The translations under genes and the position numbers were made by a program. This document shows positions 5,307-6,464 of a stretch of DNA of 6,464 nucleotides, piece by piece. The notes beneath the pieces were generated by a model that was not told the origin of the DNA, did no database searches, and worked only from the letters and a program-made list of their open reading frames with translations. The stretch is from the NCBI GenBank assembly GCA_029937135.1, contig JAPYQX010000171.1, positions 1 to 6,464 of the forward strand, in the 5' to 3' direction. Every line of letters starts with the position of its first letter. Position 1 is the first letter of the stretch. The DNA comes from Nitrospinota bacterium (lineage in GTDB: Bacteria; UBA8248).

Positions 5307-6284
5307 ATGGACTGGAAGGGCCGAAAAGTTCTCGTTACCGGGGCCGGCGGCTTCATCGGGAGCCATCTCGCCGAGGCGTTGCTCGGCTTGGGGGCCGAGG
5401 TGACCGCCCTCGTGCGCTATACCTCGCGCGGCGCGGCGGGCTTCCTCGACCCTATTTCCGGGAAAATTCGTATCCTCTCGAACGACATCACCGAATCGGG
5501 CGGCGTCCAGGCGGCGATGGAGGGCCAGGAGTTCGTCTTTCACCTCGCCGCCCTTATCGGTATTCCGTTTTCCTTCGAGCATCCCCAGGAAGTTATCCAG
5601 GTCAACACCGTGGGCACCCTCAACGTCCTCATGGCAGCCCGCCAGACCGCTCCCCGGCGGGTCGTCCTCACCTCAACGAGCGAGGTCTACGGGACAGCCC
5701 GGGATGTGCCTATCGGCGAGGACCACCCCCTCCAGGCCCAGTCCCCCTACGCGGCGAGCAAGATCGCGGCCGACAAGCTGGGCGAGTCGTTTTTTCACAC
5801 CTACGAGCTGCCCGTCGTCACGGTTCGGCCCTTCAACACCTACGGGCCGAGGCAGTCCGCACGGGCCGTTATCCCCTCCTTGATCACCCAGATGCTCGCG
5901 GGAAACCGGGTGAAACTCGGCGCGACCGCCCCGACGCGGGATTTCAACTTCGTCAAGGACACCGCGAACGGCTTCATCAAGGCCGCCGAGGCCGAGGCCG
6001 CCATCGGGGAAACCGTCAACCTTGCCACCGGAAAGGAAATCTCCATCGGCGATCTGGCGGTGAAGATCGCGGGGCTGATCGATAAAGAGGTTGAATTCGA
6101 AACCGAAGAGCAGCGAATCCGCCCCGGCACGAGCGAGGTCATGCGCCTCTGCGGCAACTGGGAAAAGGCGGCGGCCCTCATCGGATGGAAACCCGAATTC
6201 ACCCTCGAGGAAGGCCTCCGGCGGACCATCGACTGGCTCCGCGAGGCGGGCGGCACCGATGACCCGGGCAGGTACCGCGTCTAA
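5307..6284 (+). CDS. legB: LegB-like NAD-dependent sugar-nucleotide 4,6-dehydratase
   Basis: 325 residues of the extended short-chain dehydrogenase family. The Rossmann NAD motif TGAGGFIGSH is at 11-20. The catalytic set is T124-S125-E126 (in STSEVYG) with Y148-x3-K152 (YAASK); the Glu favours a 4,6-dehydratase over a simple epimerase. RPFNTYGPRQSARAVIP (174-190), RDFNF (211-215) and EEQRIRP...SEVMRLC (267-282) are close, by memory, to Campylobacter LegB. LegB makes the 4-keto-6-deoxy NDP-GlcNAc intermediate for legionaminic acid. Related enzymes serve other 6-deoxy-amino sugars, so the exact product is inferred. The ATG has TGAGGA six bases upstream. The next gene, a nucleotidyltransferase, overlaps by one base, as expected for coupled nucleotide-sugar genes. 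It is probably cytoplasmic, supplying surface polysaccharide or protein glycosylation. A GDP-mannose or UDP-GlcNAc dehydratase is the main alternative. Confidence 0.9.
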   Translation: MDWKGRKVLVTGAGGFIGSHLAEALLGLGAEVTALVRYTSRGAAGFLDPISGKIRILSNDITESGGVQAAMEGQEFVFHLAALIGIPFSFEHPQEVIQVNTVGTLNVLMAARQTAPRRVVLTSTSEVYGTARDVPIGEDHPLQAQSPYAASKIAADKLGESFFHTYELPVVTVRPFNTYGPRQSARAVIPSLITQMLAGNRVKLGATAPTRDFNFVKDTANGFIKAAEAEAAIGETVNLATGKEISIGDLAVKIAGLIDKEVEFETEEQRIRPGTSEVMRLCGNWEKAAALIGWKPEFTLEEGLRRTIDWLREAGGTDDPGRYRV

Positions 6285-6464
6285 TGAAAGCCATCGTACT
6301 GGCCGGCGGCCTCGGAACGCGCCTGCGCCCCCTCACCTTCGCGATTCCCAAGCCCCTCGTCCCCGTCGGCGAGAAACCGATTCTCGAAATTCTCGTCGAG
6401 AATCTCAAATCGCACGGCACCGAGGACATCTACCTCGCCGTCGGCTATCGGGCCGAGTTGATCG
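6284..6464 (+). CDS. Sugar-phosphate nucleotidyltransferase, N-terminal part (cut by window edge)
   Basis: Only the first 60 codons are inside the window. They encode the nucleotidyltransferase signature: GGLGTRLRPLT at 8-18, PKP at 22-24 (the Lys contacts phosphates), then PVGEKPILE (27-35) and the typical GTEDIYLAVGYRAELI second half of the first Rossmann repeat (45-60). The family transfers NMP from NTP to a sugar 1-phosphate. This one most resembles mannose-1-phosphate guanylyltransferase or glucose-1-phosphate nucleotidyltransferase-like proteins, and it lacks the N-terminal CBS domains of Campylobacter PtmE. The ATG overlaps the legB stop (TAATG), and no strong Shine-Dalgarno is present (AGG 11 bases upstream), so translation is probably coupled. 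In this context it likely makes the NDP-sugar used by the dehydratase. The nucleotide and sugar cannot be told from this fragment. Confidence 0.9.
   Translation, partial: MKAIVLAGGLGTRLRPLTFAIPKPLVPVGEKPILEILVENLKSHGTEDIYLAVGYRAELI

Overview
This is a GC-rich (roughly two-thirds G+C) bacterial chromosomal window with dense coding and strong GC bias at third codon positions. The gene set (B12-dependent acyl-CoA mutase, tungsten/molybdenum aldehyde ferredoxin oxidoreductase, queuosine-pathway radical SAM enzyme, DUF350 membrane protein, legionaminate-type sugar-nucleotide genes) suggests a Gram-negative-type bacterium, possibly an uncultured deltaproteobacterium-like lineage with anaerobic or microaerobic metabolism. 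The lineage is only a guess, because there is no rRNA or marker gene here.

Layout. (1) 26-1618 (+): large-subunit-type methylmalonyl-CoA mutase family protein. It keeps the substrate-carboxylate pair (Tyr, Arg) but has an unusually altered cofactor pocket and no B12-binding domain of its own. (2) 1775-3643 (+): aldehyde:ferredoxin oxidoreductase (AOR) family protein with all four [4Fe-4S] cysteines. A 156-base gap with a candidate promoter separates it from the mutase. (3) 3644-3986: a 343-base gap between convergent genes, holding a strong 14-bp terminator hairpin and three further hairpins, the last followed by T5. (4) 5066-3987 (-): a DUF350 membrane protein followed by queE, probably one transcript. 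(5) 5067-5306: a divergent promoter region with a structured leader on the minus strand and a terminator-like element on the plus strand. (6) 5307-6464 (+): a LegB-like NAD-dependent sugar-nucleotide 4,6-dehydratase, overlapping by one base (TAATG) a nucleotidyltransferase gene that runs off the right edge.

How the genes work together. The mutase and the oxidoreductase may serve one carbon-skeleton or aldehyde pathway, but only adjacency and shared strand support this. DUF350-queE looks like a small housekeeping unit, with QueE making the 7-deazaguanine core for queuosine-type tRNA modification. The right edge opens a surface-glycan nucleotide-sugar operon, where the nucleotidyltransferase would make the NDP-sugar that the dehydratase oxidises. 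The most unusual feature is the remodelled active site of the mutase next to an AOR of unassigned substrate. I see no CRISPR array, insertion sequence, tRNA, rRNA or known defence system.
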